A stretch of 64,000 bases of DNA, taken from Terriglobia bacterium (GTDB lineage: Bacteria; Acidobacteriota; Terriglobia; Bryobacterales; Bryobacteraceae). The first letter of the stretch is position 1; the number at the start of each line of letters is the position of its first letter. The stretch spans positions 62,001-126,000 of the forward strand of contig JAJPHN010000006.1 of NCBI GenBank assembly GCA_021325235.1. Direction: 5' to 3'. The notes under the pieces were generated by a model. It did no database searches, had not been told where the DNA came from, and saw only the letters and a program-made list of their open reading frames with translations. Of this stretch, positions 10,637 through 19,247 are shown one piece after another. Both the position numbers and the translations under genes were made by a program.

Positions 10637-12100
10637 TTGTCCTCGCTGCGCCGTTATGCCCCGTTGATCACGCTGGTGGTTGGGCTGGCGAGTCTTTATC
10701 TCTATAGATTGTCCGGAGTGGGTGTGCTCGATCCCGACGAGCCACGCTACCTGGCGATCGGGCGGGCAATGGCTGCGACCGGCGATTACGTGACCCCGCG
10801 GCTGTGGGGTTCGCCTTGGTTTGAAAAGCCGCCGCTGCTCTACTGGCTCACCGCGATAGGAACGAATGCGCGGCTGGGCATCGAGCTTTCGGGCCGTTTA
10901 CCGGTCGCGATCCTTAGCCTGTGTTTTCTGGCGGCGATGTTTGCTCTGGTGAAAGCCGAATATGGCGAAGAGCTCGCCGCGCTTGCGGTTGTCTTGCTCG
11001 GATCCTCTGCAGGCTGGCTCGTCTACAGCAGCCTTGCGCTTACCGATCTGCCGCTGGCCGTGTTTTATTCGCTCGCGGTTCTGCTCGCCGTGCCGCTCGC
11101 CGGGACCGTGAGAAACGAGGGCCAGTCTGGCCGTTTCCTTTTGATTGGCATCTCGCTCGGTCTGGCCACGCTGGCCAAAGGGCTTGTACCCCTGATGCTC
11201 GCCGTACCGTTTGCCTGGTTCCTGCGGGCCTGGTGGCGCAAATGGTGGATCGCCGCGGCAGGCCTGCTGGCCGTAGCCCTGCCCTGGTACGTCGCGATCA
11301 CGGCCCGGAACGGGCGAGCGTTTCTCGAGGACTTTTTCTGGAAGCATCACTTTGAGCGCGTGTACTCGTCCGCGCTGCAGCATGTGCAGCCCTGGTGGTA
11401 TTACCTTCCCGTGCTGGCGGGCGCACTGCTTCCCTGGACGCCGCTTGCTGGTCTGCTGCTCGCGCGCGGGCGCAAATGGGATGCGCGGCAGCGATTTCTG
11501 GCGGCCTGTGTGGCATTCGGCCTGGTAGTTTTCAGCGTCGTTCTGAACAAGCTGCCCGGATATCTTTTGCCGCTTGTGCCCTCGGCTTTCCTCCTGCTCG
11601 CGATCACAGCGGATTGGCGCGGCTGCCGACTGCGGCTCTGGCTGATTCCATGCGCACTGGCGATTGGATGCCTGCCCCTCCTCGCACAAATTCTGCCGGG
11701 CGTGCTGGCTGCCGGAAGGTTGTCGCTGTCCCAGCTGCCGCACATCTATCCCAGAGAAGCATTCTACATAGCCTTGCCTTTGGCCGTGCTGGCGCTGGCG
11801 CGCCGCAGCTGGCTCGTGCCGCTGCTGGTGCTGTGCCTCGTTGCGTGCGGTCTCTATCTGAAAATCACCGCTTATCCAGTGCTCGATCGGGAAGTATCGG
11901 CACGCGGAGCCTGGCAGCGTATCAAAGATGCGCACGGTGTGGTCTGCGATAACTGGGTATCGCGCAAGTGGGCTTACGGCCTGGCGTTGTATCGCGGAGA
12001 AGCCTATCCGCTTTGCGGCACGCCCGGAGTCAGATACGATTACAAGCTCCAGGCACACGGAAACGAGATGCCGGCGCTGGTTCCGGCCGACCCGCGCTGA
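10637..12100 (+). CDS. ArnT/PMT-like (GT39/GT83-type) membrane glycosyltransferase
   Basis: This 487-residue polytopic protein opens with a membrane helix followed by the first periplasmic loop DPDEPRYLAIGRAM, containing the acidic pair expected for catalysis in lipid-phosphate-sugar transferases. It continues with FEKPPLLYWLTA, a hallmark of the ArnT/PMT superfamily, and about ten more hydrophobic helices. The family transfers a sugar from a polyprenyl-phosphate donor to a lipid or protein acceptor outside the inner membrane. The TTG start lies five bases after TATACT, so the message may be leaderless. The next gene starts 25 bp after its stop. Donor and acceptor are not known. Confidence 0.85.
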   Translation: MSSLRRYAPLITLVVGLASLYLYRLSGVGVLDPDEPRYLAIGRAMAATGDYVTPRLWGSPWFEKPPLLYWLTAIGTNARLGIELSGRLPVAILSLCFLAAMFALVKAEYGEELAALAVVLLGSSAGWLVYSSLALTDLPLAVFYSLAVLLAVPLAGTVRNEGQSGRFLLIGISLGLATLAKGLVPLMLAVPFAWFLRAWWRKWWIAAAGLLAVALPWYVAITARNGRAFLEDFFWKHHFERVYSSALQHVQPWWYYLPVLAGALLPWTPLAGLLLARGRKWDARQRFLAACVAFGLVVFSVVLNKLPGYLLPLVPSAFLLLAITADWRGCRLRLWLIPCALAIGCLPLLAQILPGVLAAGRLSLSQLPHIYPREAFYIALPLAVLALARRSWLVPLLVLCLVACGLYLKITAYPVLDREVSARGAWQRIKDAHGVVCDNWVSRKWAYGLALYRGEAYPLCGTPGVRYDYKLQAHGNEMPALVPADPR

Positions 12101-12125
12101 ACGAGATTTTGGAAGGAGCCAAACG

Positions 12126-13883
12126 ATGACGCGGCGCGAACTGATGGGCGCGGGAGCAGCCTTGTTTTCCGCCGGCCTCGAAGCGGCCCGGACGCCTCCC
12201 GCGTTCGAACGGGTGCGGTCGGGCGGCGCGGCGTGGCCCGGCGAAGACGAATGGAGCGCCCTTTCAGGCGAGGTTGGGGGAAGACTCGAGCCCGTGCGCA
12301 TGCCGGCGCTCGATCCGGCCGAAGCGGCGAAGCTGCTGAAGAATCCCTTCTATCTCGGCGATCATCCGGCGCTTACGCAGTCTTCCGGCTGGATTGACGC
12401 GTGGCGCTCCGAACCGAGCGCTTACGTTGTGGCCGTCGAGAGCGCTTCCGATGTCTCCGCGGTAGTGCGCTTTGCAGCGAAACACAAGCTGCGCCTGGTG
12501 GTGAAGGGCGGCGGCCACAGCTACCTCGGCGCGTCGAATGCTCCCGATTCGCTCCTGATCTGGACGCGGCGCATGAATCAGATCAGGCTGCACGATGCAT
12601 TCGTGCCGAACGGGTCAAAGACCGACCCAGTTCCGGCGGTGTCGGTGGGAGCGGGATGTATCTGGCTGCATGTCTATGACGCCGTCACGACCAAAGCCGG
12701 CCGCTATGTGCAGGGCGGCGGCTGCACCACAGTCGGCGTTGCGGGACTGGTGCAGGGCGGCGGCTTCGGCAGCTTTTCGAAAGGCTTTGGCATGGCCGCG
12801 GCGAGTTTGCTGGAGGCCGAGATCGTGACCGCCGATGGCCAGGTGCGCGTAGTCAACGAAGGCCGCGATCCCGATCTGTTCTGGGCATTGAAAGGCGGCG
12901 GAGGCGGCACGTTTGGCGTCGTAACGCGCTTGACCCTGCGCACGCATATTTTGCCTGAGACGTTTGGGGTCGTGCTCTGGACCGTCAAAGCCGCTTCAGA
13001 CGAGGGCTTCCGCCGTCTGCTCGATCGTTTTCTCGCGCATTACGCGAAAGAACTGTTCAATCCGCACTGGGGCGAGCAGGCGCGCGCCACCCTTGATAAC
13101 CGCTTCGCCGTGCAGATGCTGTTTCAGGGCATTGATGTGCAGCAAGCCAGGCAGGCCTGGAGCGAGCTCGAGCAGTTTGTGTCGAGTAATACCGCCGAGT
13201 ACAGGATCGTTCAGCCCCTGACCGTGCTCGCGCTTCCCGCTCAGCGCATGTGGGATAGCGCGTTTCTCGAGCAGCATCTGCCCTCCGTGATCGCTTTCGA
13301 CAAGCGGCCCGAAGCAAGAGCCGGCGATTACTGGTGGGCCGGCAATACGGGCGAAGCCGGCACGTTCTGGCACGGGTACAGCTCCTTGTGGCTGCCCCAG
13401 CGCCTGCTCGAACCGGCACAGCGCGGGAAATTGACGGATGCCTGGTTTGCCGCCAGCCGCCACTGGTCCGTGACGCTGCATTTCAACAAAGGACTCGCAG
13501 GCGCCTCACCCGAGACAATTGCAGCATCGCGCAACACGGCCATCAATCCGCAGGTACTCGACTCCTTCGCGCTCGCCATTACCGCCGATGACGGCGCAAG
13601 CGCGTTCCCGGGACTGCCCGCACCGGATCTGGCCGCGGCAAGGCGCGACGCAGCAGCGATCTCAGCTGCGGCCGAAGCGCTCCGAAAAGCAGCTCCCCAG
13701 ACAGGCTGCTACGTCTCCGAGTCCGACTACTTTCTCGCAAATTGGCGCGAGGCGTACTGGGGCGACCACTGGCCGCGATTGTCGCAAATCAAACAGCGCT
13801 ACGATCCCGGCGGACTCTTCATCGTGCATCACGGCGTCGGCAGCGAACACTGGAGCCGGGACGGCTTCAAACGCCTCGCATGA
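12126..13883 (+). CDS. FAD-binding oxidoreductase of the berberine-bridge/GOOX type, putative bicovalent flavin
   Basis: The 585-residue protein begins with a twin-arginine-like leader (MTRRELMGAGAALFSAG). The VAO-type FAD domain follows: GGGHSYLG with H131 and GGGCTTVGVAG with C200, the two positions that anchor FAD covalently in bicovalent enzymes such as berberine bridge enzyme and GOOX. A substrate domain and a C-terminal BBE segment (YWGDHWPRLSQIKQRYDPGGLF) complete it. These oxidases act on sugars or alcohols using oxygen or another acceptor. The ATG at 12126 follows GGAAGGAG, a strong ribosome site; upstream in-frame codons would run into the glycosyltransferase gene. A terminator follows. 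The substrate is not predictable. Confidence 0.88.
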   Translation: MTRRELMGAGAALFSAGLEAARTPPAFERVRSGGAAWPGEDEWSALSGEVGGRLEPVRMPALDPAEAAKLLKNPFYLGDHPALTQSSGWIDAWRSEPSAYVVAVESASDVSAVVRFAAKHKLRLVVKGGGHSYLGASNAPDSLLIWTRRMNQIRLHDAFVPNGSKTDPVPAVSVGAGCIWLHVYDAVTTKAGRYVQGGGCTTVGVAGLVQGGGFGSFSKGFGMAAASLLEAEIVTADGQVRVVNEGRDPDLFWALKGGGGGTFGVVTRLTLRTHILPETFGVVLWTVKAASDEGFRRLLDRFLAHYAKELFNPHWGEQARATLDNRFAVQMLFQGIDVQQARQAWSELEQFVSSNTAEYRIVQPLTVLALPAQRMWDSAFLEQHLPSVIAFDKRPEARAGDYWWAGNTGEAGTFWHGYSSLWLPQRLLEPAQRGKLTDAWFAASRHWSVTLHFNKGLAGASPETIAASRNTAINPQVLDSFALAITADDGASAFPGLPAPDLAAARRDAAAISAAAEALRKAAPQTGCYVSESDYFLANWREAYWGDHWPRLSQIKQRYDPGGLFIVHHGVGSEHWSRDGFKRLA

Positions 13884-13970
13884 GACGGCGGAGTTGGGAG
13901 CTGTCTCCGGCGAGCGACACTCTGAAATTTCCTCTGCCAGTTACTTTTGGGCGAACCATCTGAGACCTCG

Positions 13971-14006
13971 GGCCGGGCTTTCCAAGTCCGGCCTTTTCTT
14001 TTTTTG
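13971..14006 (+). terminator. Rho-independent terminator after the FAD oxidoreductase
   Basis: A ten-base arm at 13971-13980 pairs with 13984-13993 (one G-T wobble) around a TCC loop, followed by TTTTCTTTTTTT. The T-run is on the plus strand, so it ends the glycosyltransferase/oxidoreductase unit. Confidence 0.85.
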
Positions 14007-14014
14007 AAAAGCCT

Positions 14015-14782
14015 CTAGCTGCGCGTTCCGACCTGGTTGCGCTCGGCGAAATCTTCCGCGACCAGCGGCATTCCCGGCAGCATTTTGGCCTTCGAGTTGA
14101 CGTTATAGCGCGAGCGTGCCGCAAACAGCTTTTCCACTTCTTCGCGGGGCAGCGCTTTGGCGCCTCCGGCCATTTCGGCCGCCAGCATGATGCGCGCGAA
14201 GTGCTCCACCATCTCCATCCGGAAGAACGCCTCCCAGACATCGCGCCCATACGCCGTGCAGCCGTGATTTTCGAGCAGCATGGCATCGTAGGTCGGAATA
14301 TAGGGCAGCATGCCGTCGCTCAAAGCGGGCGTGCCGGGCAGCCCATAAGCGGCCAGCGGAACGGCTCCGAGCTGGATTACGATCTCGGGCAGCAGCGCAA
14401 TGTCGAGCGCACGTCCGGCCGCGGCAAATCCGGTGGCGGTCGGCGGATGCGCATGCACCACCGAGCGCACGTCGGGGCGCAGCGAGTAAACCGTCAGATG
14501 CATTGCAATTTCGCTTGTGCTCTCGCGCCGGCCTTGAATCTTTTTCCCGGAGCAGTCGCAGACGATGAGGTCTTCGGCTTCGATGAAGCCTTTGCTGATG
14601 GCGGTGGGAGTGCAGAGAATGCGATCGTCCTCCAGCCGCACACTGATATTGCCATCGTTCATAGCCACCCAGCCCTTTTGGTAGACAAGGTGACAGATCC
14701 GGAGAAGATCCTCGCGGACCTTCGCCTCGCTCAGAGACGCGGGTTCGTTCCTGCGCTCCTGCTCGGTCTTGCTCATGCGCAT
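14015..14782 (-). CDS. Class II aldolase/adducin family protein
   Basis: This 255-residue soluble protein has the class II aldolase fold. Seen in order are the phosphate-loop region NDGNISVRL, TSEIAMHLTVY with the candidate catalytic glutamate, the zinc histidine pair VVHAHPPTATG, and the later histidine in LLENHGCTAYG. Relatives include L-fuculose-phosphate and L-ribulose-5-phosphate enzymes, which cleave or epimerise sugar phosphates using Zn2+. Two ATGs (14782 and 14776) are possible starts; neither has a strong ribosome site. It is divergent from the rhomboid gene with a 47-bp gap. The exact substrate cannot be assigned. Confidence 0.88.
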   Translation of the reverse strand: MRMSKTEQERRNEPASLSEAKVREDLLRICHLVYQKGWVAMNDGNISVRLEDDRILCTPTAISKGFIEAEDLIVCDCSGKKIQGRRESTSEIAMHLTVYSLRPDVRSVVHAHPPTATGFAAAGRALDIALLPEIVIQLGAVPLAAYGLPGTPALSDGMLPYIPTYDAMLLENHGCTAYGRDVWEAFFRMEMVEHFARIMLAAEMAGGAKALPREEVEKLFAARSRYNVNSKAKMLPGMPLVAEDFAERNQVGTRS

Positions 14783-14829
14783 CCGATTTTATCAAGGCGA
14801 CGGTCTCAGGCTCGCCGTTACAATGAGTC

Positions 14830-15645
14830 GTGGAAAAACGGCGGATGTGCCCGAACTGCCGGGCATTCATCACGATGGCGGATCGCGTGTGCCCTTACTG
14901 CGGGGTGCAGTTAGGGCCGCGCGCAGTGGACGTGCGTGCGAGTCAGCTGGCGGCCTCCTTCATTCCGCATGCAAACCTGACGGCCATCATCATTCTGGCG
15001 ATCAACGTCGCCTTTTACCTGCTGGAAGTTGCGCTGAGTAAAAGCACCAGCATCAGCGGGCAGGTAGCCGTGCTGCTCGGAGCGAAATATGCGCCGCTGA
15101 TTCATGCCGGGCAGCACTGGCGCCTGCTCACGGCCGGCTTCCTCCACGGCGGCTTCATCCACATCTTTATGAACTCCTGGTCCCTGTTCATTCTCGTCAC
15201 CGAAGTGGAGCAATTCTACGGGACCAGCCGCCTCATCGTTGCTTATATCTTTTCTACCGTGACTGGGTTTTATCTCAGCTATCTTTGGTCCCCGGGCGCG
15301 CTTTCGCTTGGCGCCTCGGCCGCGTGCTTCGGGCTGATTGGCATTATGCTTGCCATGGGAATGCGCAACCGGGCCGATCCGCTCACTCACGCCGTCCGTG
15401 CGCATTACGGTCAGTGGCTGATCATCGGCATCGTGCTCAGCCTTGTTCCCGGGATCGATATTGCTGCGCATATCGGTGGCTTCATCGGCGGATTCGTTGT
15501 CGGCTTTCTCGCCGGCCTGCCCGGCCTGCCCAACACCCCCAAGGAAACACTCTGGCGCGTACTCGCCGGAGTAGCGCTTGCGGTCACTGTCTACGCCTTC
15601 CTGCAGGATGCGCGCTCGTATCATGCTCTCGTCCGGTCGATATAG
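14830..15645 (+). CDS. Rhomboid-family intramembrane serine protease with N-terminal zinc ribbon
   Basis: The 271-residue protein starts with two CxxC pairs (CPNC and CPYC, residues 7-27) forming a likely zinc ribbon, then about six membrane helices. The catalytic serine is S163 in SLGASAAC (GxSx) and the catalytic histidine is H214 in AAHIGGFIGG. The HGGFIHIFMN segment supplies the oxyanion side residues. Rhomboids cleave membrane-anchored proteins within the bilayer. The GTG start sits five bases after TACAAT, again suggesting a leaderless message. Substrates are unknown. Confidence 0.88.
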   Translation: MEKRRMCPNCRAFITMADRVCPYCGVQLGPRAVDVRASQLAASFIPHANLTAIIILAINVAFYLLEVALSKSTSISGQVAVLLGAKYAPLIHAGQHWRLLTAGFLHGGFIHIFMNSWSLFILVTEVEQFYGTSRLIVAYIFSTVTGFYLSYLWSPGALSLGASAACFGLIGIMLAMGMRNRADPLTHAVRAHYGQWLIIGIVLSLVPGIDIAAHIGGFIGGFVVGFLAGLPGLPNTPKETLWRVLAGVALAVTVYAFLQDARSYHALVRSI

Positions 15646-15801
15646 GGCAGGTACGAAGTTGAGCTAGGTACGAAAGTCGTAGTACTTTGCCGGTATTCCG
15701 GGGCCTAAATCCAGCTCTCTTTTTCTGATAAAGTAGGGTATGTAGTACGTCCTGAGTGCAGTGTGCTCAGGTTCTAAGTCTCGTTTTCAGGATTCATAAA
15801 C

Positions 15802-16587
15802 ATGCGGCGAATTTCCTCTGCATTCCTTATTTCGGCGGCGCTGCTGTTCAGTAGTGCGGCCCTCGGCGATACCCTGGCCTGGGACGTAACCGGCCAGAAC
15901 ACATTCGGAACGCTCGATCTCAACACCGGCAATTTCAATCAGGTCGCGAACTTCGGATTTACTCCCGCCGGCATCGGCGAAGTGAACGGGGTTCTCTATA
16001 CCTCGCTTTCGGGCGGCACTCAACTGTACCAGGTAAACCCGGTCAATGGCGCCCTCTCCTTTATCGGCGATCTGAGCAACGGCACCTTCACTTACTACAC
16101 GCTTGGTTCGACCAACAGCGCACTGTACATGGTCGACAACATGGGTACGCTCTGGACCATCAACCCCAAGACCGGTACGCCCTCGATGGTCGGATCCACG
16201 CGCCTGAATCTGACCAACGTGCAGGCCATCACGCTGTCGGCTGGCTCCAACACGCTGTATCTCACGCTCAATAACAACATTTACACGATCAACACCACCA
16301 CCGGACTCGCCTCGTATGTCGGCACGAGCGGCTCTACGGATTTCGGCGCGCTGATCGATCTCGGTGGAAAAGTCTACGCCAACACGATCGTCTATCCGAA
16401 TTCGGTTTACATGTTCAATCCGGTGACCGGCGTTTCGAGCTTTGTGACACTTTCGAACGCGGGCGATTATTCGTGGGGTCTGGCGCCCATCGTGCCCGAG
16501 CCGGGTTCTTTCGGAATGCTGATGGTAGCGGCCGCCGCGCTCGGTGCATTCTTCTGGAAGCGCCGCCGCGCATTCGTCACCGAATAA
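15802..16587 (+). CDS. PEP-CTERM secreted protein with beta-propeller-like repeats
   Basis: The 261-residue product has a signal peptide (about 1-22) and a C-terminal sorting tag. The tag consists of [10 protein letters not shown], a hydrophobic helix and the basic cluster KRRR (residues 231-255), the full PEP-CTERM tripartite signal. Between them are repeats of the [15 protein letters not shown] and [15 protein letters not shown] type, resembling propeller blades. Such tags are processed by exosortase and associated with exopolysaccharide; no exosortase lies in this window. The ATG follows AGGATTCATAAAC. A 6-bp inverted repeat (15752-15757 with 15767-15772) lies in the upstream leader. Its end overlaps the convergent DUF255 gene by 11 bp. 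Confidence 0.88.
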   Translation: MRRISSAFLISAALLFSSAALGDTLAWDVTGQNTFGTLDLNTGNFNQVANFGFTPAGIGEVNGVLYTSLSGGTQLYQVNPVNGALSFIGDLSNGTFTYYTLGSTNSALYMVDNMGTLWTINPKTGTPSMVGSTRLNLTNVQAITLSAGSNTLYLTLNNNIYTINTTTGLASYVGTSGSTDFGALIDLGGKVYANTIVYPNSVYMFNPVTGVSSFVTLSNAGDYSWGLAPIVPEPGSFGMLMVAAAALGAFFWKRRRAFVTE

Positions 16588-18604
16588 CTTCCGGTAACGC
16601 GCAGCTGTAGTTCTCGCAACGGTAAATCGTAATCCGTCCCTTATTCTCCAGGTTTTCGCGAACCGGAGCATAGCTTGACCATTGCCGAGCCGAACGATCG
16701 TCGATCAGCAACACGACGGTGTTCGGCTCGAATTTTTTCCACTCGCTTCGAAGCAGCTCTTCGGCCTCGCTGTCTCGCTCGCGAGCGCGAATGATCACGT
16801 GCGCGGGCGGCGCCAGGTACCGGCCCAGCGCGGCCAGCATCTGGGGCTGGGCAGTCCCCTGCGCCCGGAGCGCTGCCGCGGAGGATTCGAGGGAACGGCG
16901 CGCGCGTATTTCAAAGTCTTCCTTGCCGGTCAGGCGGGCCAACCGGATCAGCACATCCGTCGCCACCGAATTACCGGAAGGCTCCGCGCCGTCGTAGTCG
17001 TCCTTCATGCGCACCAGCAGATCGGGCGCGTCCGCCGTCGTGCTGAAGAACCCGCCATTCTGCGTGTCCTCGAACAGACGAAAGCCGCGCGTGGCCAGAT
17101 CTTCGGCCAGCTCGAGATAGGTGAGGTCGAAGCGTATTTCGAAAACGTCCAGCAGCGCCTGCGCGAGGAAGGCGTAGTCGTCGAGGAAAGCTGGAATAGC
17201 AGCCTCACCGTTGCAGAAGCGGCGCAGCAGCCGTCCCGATTGCCGGTCGTACAAGCGGCTCAGCAAGAATTCCAGAGCGGAGGCCGCCCCGTCCCGGTAC
17301 TCCGTTTCGTTCAGCACGGCGTAGCCTTTCGCCAGAGCCGAAATCAGGAGAGCGTTCCAGGAGGTGAGGACCTTGTTATCGAGGTGCGGGCGCGGACGTT
17401 TCGAGCGCGCCTCTAAGAGGATCTGCTTTGCGCGGGTGAGCCGTTCGTCTTCGTTTGCGCCCGCCACGAAGAGGATGTTGCGGCCGACGAATTCGCCCTG
17501 CGGATCGGCTTCCACATTGCCGTTGCGCTCCACGCCGTAGCATTCCGCGAAAACCGGATAGAGTGCCGGGCCGAGAAGCTGTTCGATCTCCTGCGCGCTC
17601 CAGATATAAAACGCGCCCTCGCCCGAATGCGACGGGTCCTCGGGCTCGGGGCTGTCGGCGTCTTCGGCCGAATAGAACGCGCCGGAGGGATCGCGCAGAT
17701 CGCGCAGCACGTAAGCGAAAACATCCCGCGCCGTGTCGGCGAACAGCGATTCGCCGGTGAGCTGGAACGCCTCCAGATACGAGGTTGCCAGCTGCGCCTG
17801 ATCATAGAGCATCTTTTCGAAATGCGGCACGAACCAGCGCTCGTCGACCGAGTAGCGGTGGAACCCGCCGCCGAGCTGATCGTGCATGCCGCCGCGAGCC
17901 ATCTGGCGCAGCGTGGCGAAGACCATCTCGTTTGCCTCCGGGTTGCGCAAACGGAGAAGATAATTCAGCACCACCGGACGCGGAAACTTTGGCGCGTTAC
18001 CGAAACCGCCCCAGGTCGGATCGAACATCCGGCGGAATTGCCAGAAAGCCGTCTCAAACAGCTCGCGATCGAGCGTAGCGGCTCCTGCCGTGCGTGCCGG
18101 CTGAAGAGAGCGGAGTTGCTCGGCGACGTTCGCGCTTGATTGCTCGATGCGTTCGCGATCCTGCTGCCAAAGGCGCGCGAGTTGTTCGAGAATGTCTTTG
18201 AAACCCGGCCTTCCGTAGCGGGAATCCGGCGGAAAATATGTGCCCCCGAAGAACGGTTTCAGATCGGGCGTGAGCCAGACCGACATCGGCCACCCACCGC
18301 TACCGGTAGTCGCCTGCACGAACAGCATGTAAATGCGATCCACATCGGGCCGTTCCTCCCGATCGATCTTGATCGGAACGAAACCGGCGTTCAGCACGCG
18401 AGCAATCGCTTCGTTTTCAAACGATTCGTGCGCCATCACATGACACCAGTGGCACGTCGAGTAGCCGATCGAGAGGAAAATCGGCTTTTGCTCGTGGCGG
18501 GCCTTTTCAAATGCCGCTTCGCCCCACGGAAGCCAGTCGACCGGGTTGTGCGCATGTTGGCGAAGATATGGACTCTTCTCGTGGATAAGAGCGTTGGTGT
18601 GCAT
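16577..18604 (-). CDS. DUF255/YyaL-type protein: thioredoxin-like domain plus (alpha/alpha) barrel
   Basis: This is a 675-residue protein of the thioredoxin-domain/spermatogenesis-associated protein 20 family. The N-terminus carries [17 protein letters not shown] and a thioredoxin-like domain with CHWCH (C51, C54). It is followed by a long helical six-hairpin-type region with [12 protein letters not shown] and [13 protein letters not shown], typical of the family. Length matches full-length homologues. Biochemical function is not established; a redox or carbohydrate-linked role is often suggested. It has no signal peptide and so is probably cytoplasmic. Confidence 0.9.
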   Translation of the reverse strand: MHTNALIHEKSPYLRQHAHNPVDWLPWGEAAFEKARHEQKPIFLSIGYSTCHWCHVMAHESFENEAIARVLNAGFVPIKIDREERPDVDRIYMLFVQATTGSGGWPMSVWLTPDLKPFFGGTYFPPDSRYGRPGFKDILEQLARLWQQDRERIEQSSANVAEQLRSLQPARTAGAATLDRELFETAFWQFRRMFDPTWGGFGNAPKFPRPVVLNYLLRLRNPEANEMVFATLRQMARGGMHDQLGGGFHRYSVDERWFVPHFEKMLYDQAQLATSYLEAFQLTGESLFADTARDVFAYVLRDLRDPSGAFYSAEDADSPEPEDPSHSGEGAFYIWSAQEIEQLLGPALYPVFAECYGVERNGNVEADPQGEFVGRNILFVAGANEDERLTRAKQILLEARSKRPRPHLDNKVLTSWNALLISALAKGYAVLNETEYRDGAASALEFLLSRLYDRQSGRLLRRFCNGEAAIPAFLDDYAFLAQALLDVFEIRFDLTYLELAEDLATRGFRLFEDTQNGGFFSTTADAPDLLVRMKDDYDGAEPSGNSVATDVLIRLARLTGKEDFEIRARRSLESSAAALRAQGTAQPQMLAALGRYLAPPAHVIIRARERDSEAEELLRSEWKKFEPNTVVLLIDDRSARQWSSYAPVRENLENKGRITIYRCENYSCALPEVIR

Positions 18605-18765
18605 GAGCCGGCAATTTGATTGTCGCCTGACTCAGGTGGCATGGCGGGCGCGCGGAATTCGTCCCATATACGCACAGAAGCTTCCCAGCAACGCTCGATC
18701 TTGTGCGCCGAAGCGCTCAGGATTAACGCATTTAGCCTGGCGTCTGAATTGCTAGCCCAAGCAGC

Positions 18766-19203
18766 ATGGCGGAGCGAATGCGCGACATCGTGACCGGTGA
18801 ACTGACCCTCGATTATTTCGTGCGGCGAGCGTCAGAGGGGTGGCGTCTGGCCAGCATTGAGTGGGTCCGCGAACAGCCCGGTGTGGCGGAGAGCGAGTTC
18901 GCAGGCAAGACGCTCGAGACGCATTTGCCTTACGGTTTGCGCATTGCCGAAGGCGGCCAGATTCTCGAAGAGAACCCGATCGAATCGGCCGTGCTGCTGC
19001 TCATCCTCGATCAGATCGTGCACGAAAAGAGAGTCACCGAAATCGCGCACGAGCTCAACCTGCGCGGGTATCAGCAGCGGGGCGGGGGAGCCTGGAGCCC
19101 GGCCGCAGTTTTCGAGTTGTTGCCCAGGCTGATCGAAGCCGGTCCCGCGCTGCTCAAGAGCGCCGCCTGGCGTGAACGGAACGAAAAAGGGCGGGTGCAT
19201 TAG
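18766..19203 (+). CDS. Hypothetical protein resembling the recombinase-type DNA-binding domain
   Basis: The 145-residue product contains VTEIAHELNLRGYQQRGGGAWSP, which matches the shape of the recombinase domain helix-turn-helix of large serine recombinases (IA-x-LN-x-RG-x3-R-x-G-x-WS). There is no resolvase catalytic domain and no zinc-ribbon/coiled-coil region. It is therefore either a DNA-binding relic or a stand-alone regulator. The last codons form the left arm of the following terminator. No mobile-element genes surround it. The resemblance is by eye and the function is unassigned. Confidence 0.6.
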   Translation: MAERMRDIVTGELTLDYFVRRASEGWRLASIEWVREQPGVAESEFAGKTLETHLPYGLRIAEGGQILEENPIESAVLLLILDQIVHEKRVTEIAHELNLRGYQQRGGGAWSPAAVFELLPRLIEAGPALLKSAAWRERNEKGRVH

Positions 19204-19224
19204 TTTCGCGCACCCGCCCTTTTT
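19184..19224. terminator. Bidirectional Rho-independent terminator embedded in a gene end
   Basis: The arm GGGCGGGTGC at 19189-19198 pairs perfectly with 19210-19219; A5 precedes and T5 follows. The symmetry allows termination of the 18766 gene on the plus strand and of the FecR gene on the minus strand. The left arm encodes the last residues of the plus-strand protein. Confidence 0.88.
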
Positions 19225-19247
19225 ATGCTCAGCTTTGGTCACGCCGA

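Noticed and set aside
15787-16671. Open frame of 294 codons on the minus strand opposite the PEP-CTERM gene
   Set aside because: The plus frame has a signal peptide, repeats and sorting tag; the antisense frame has none.
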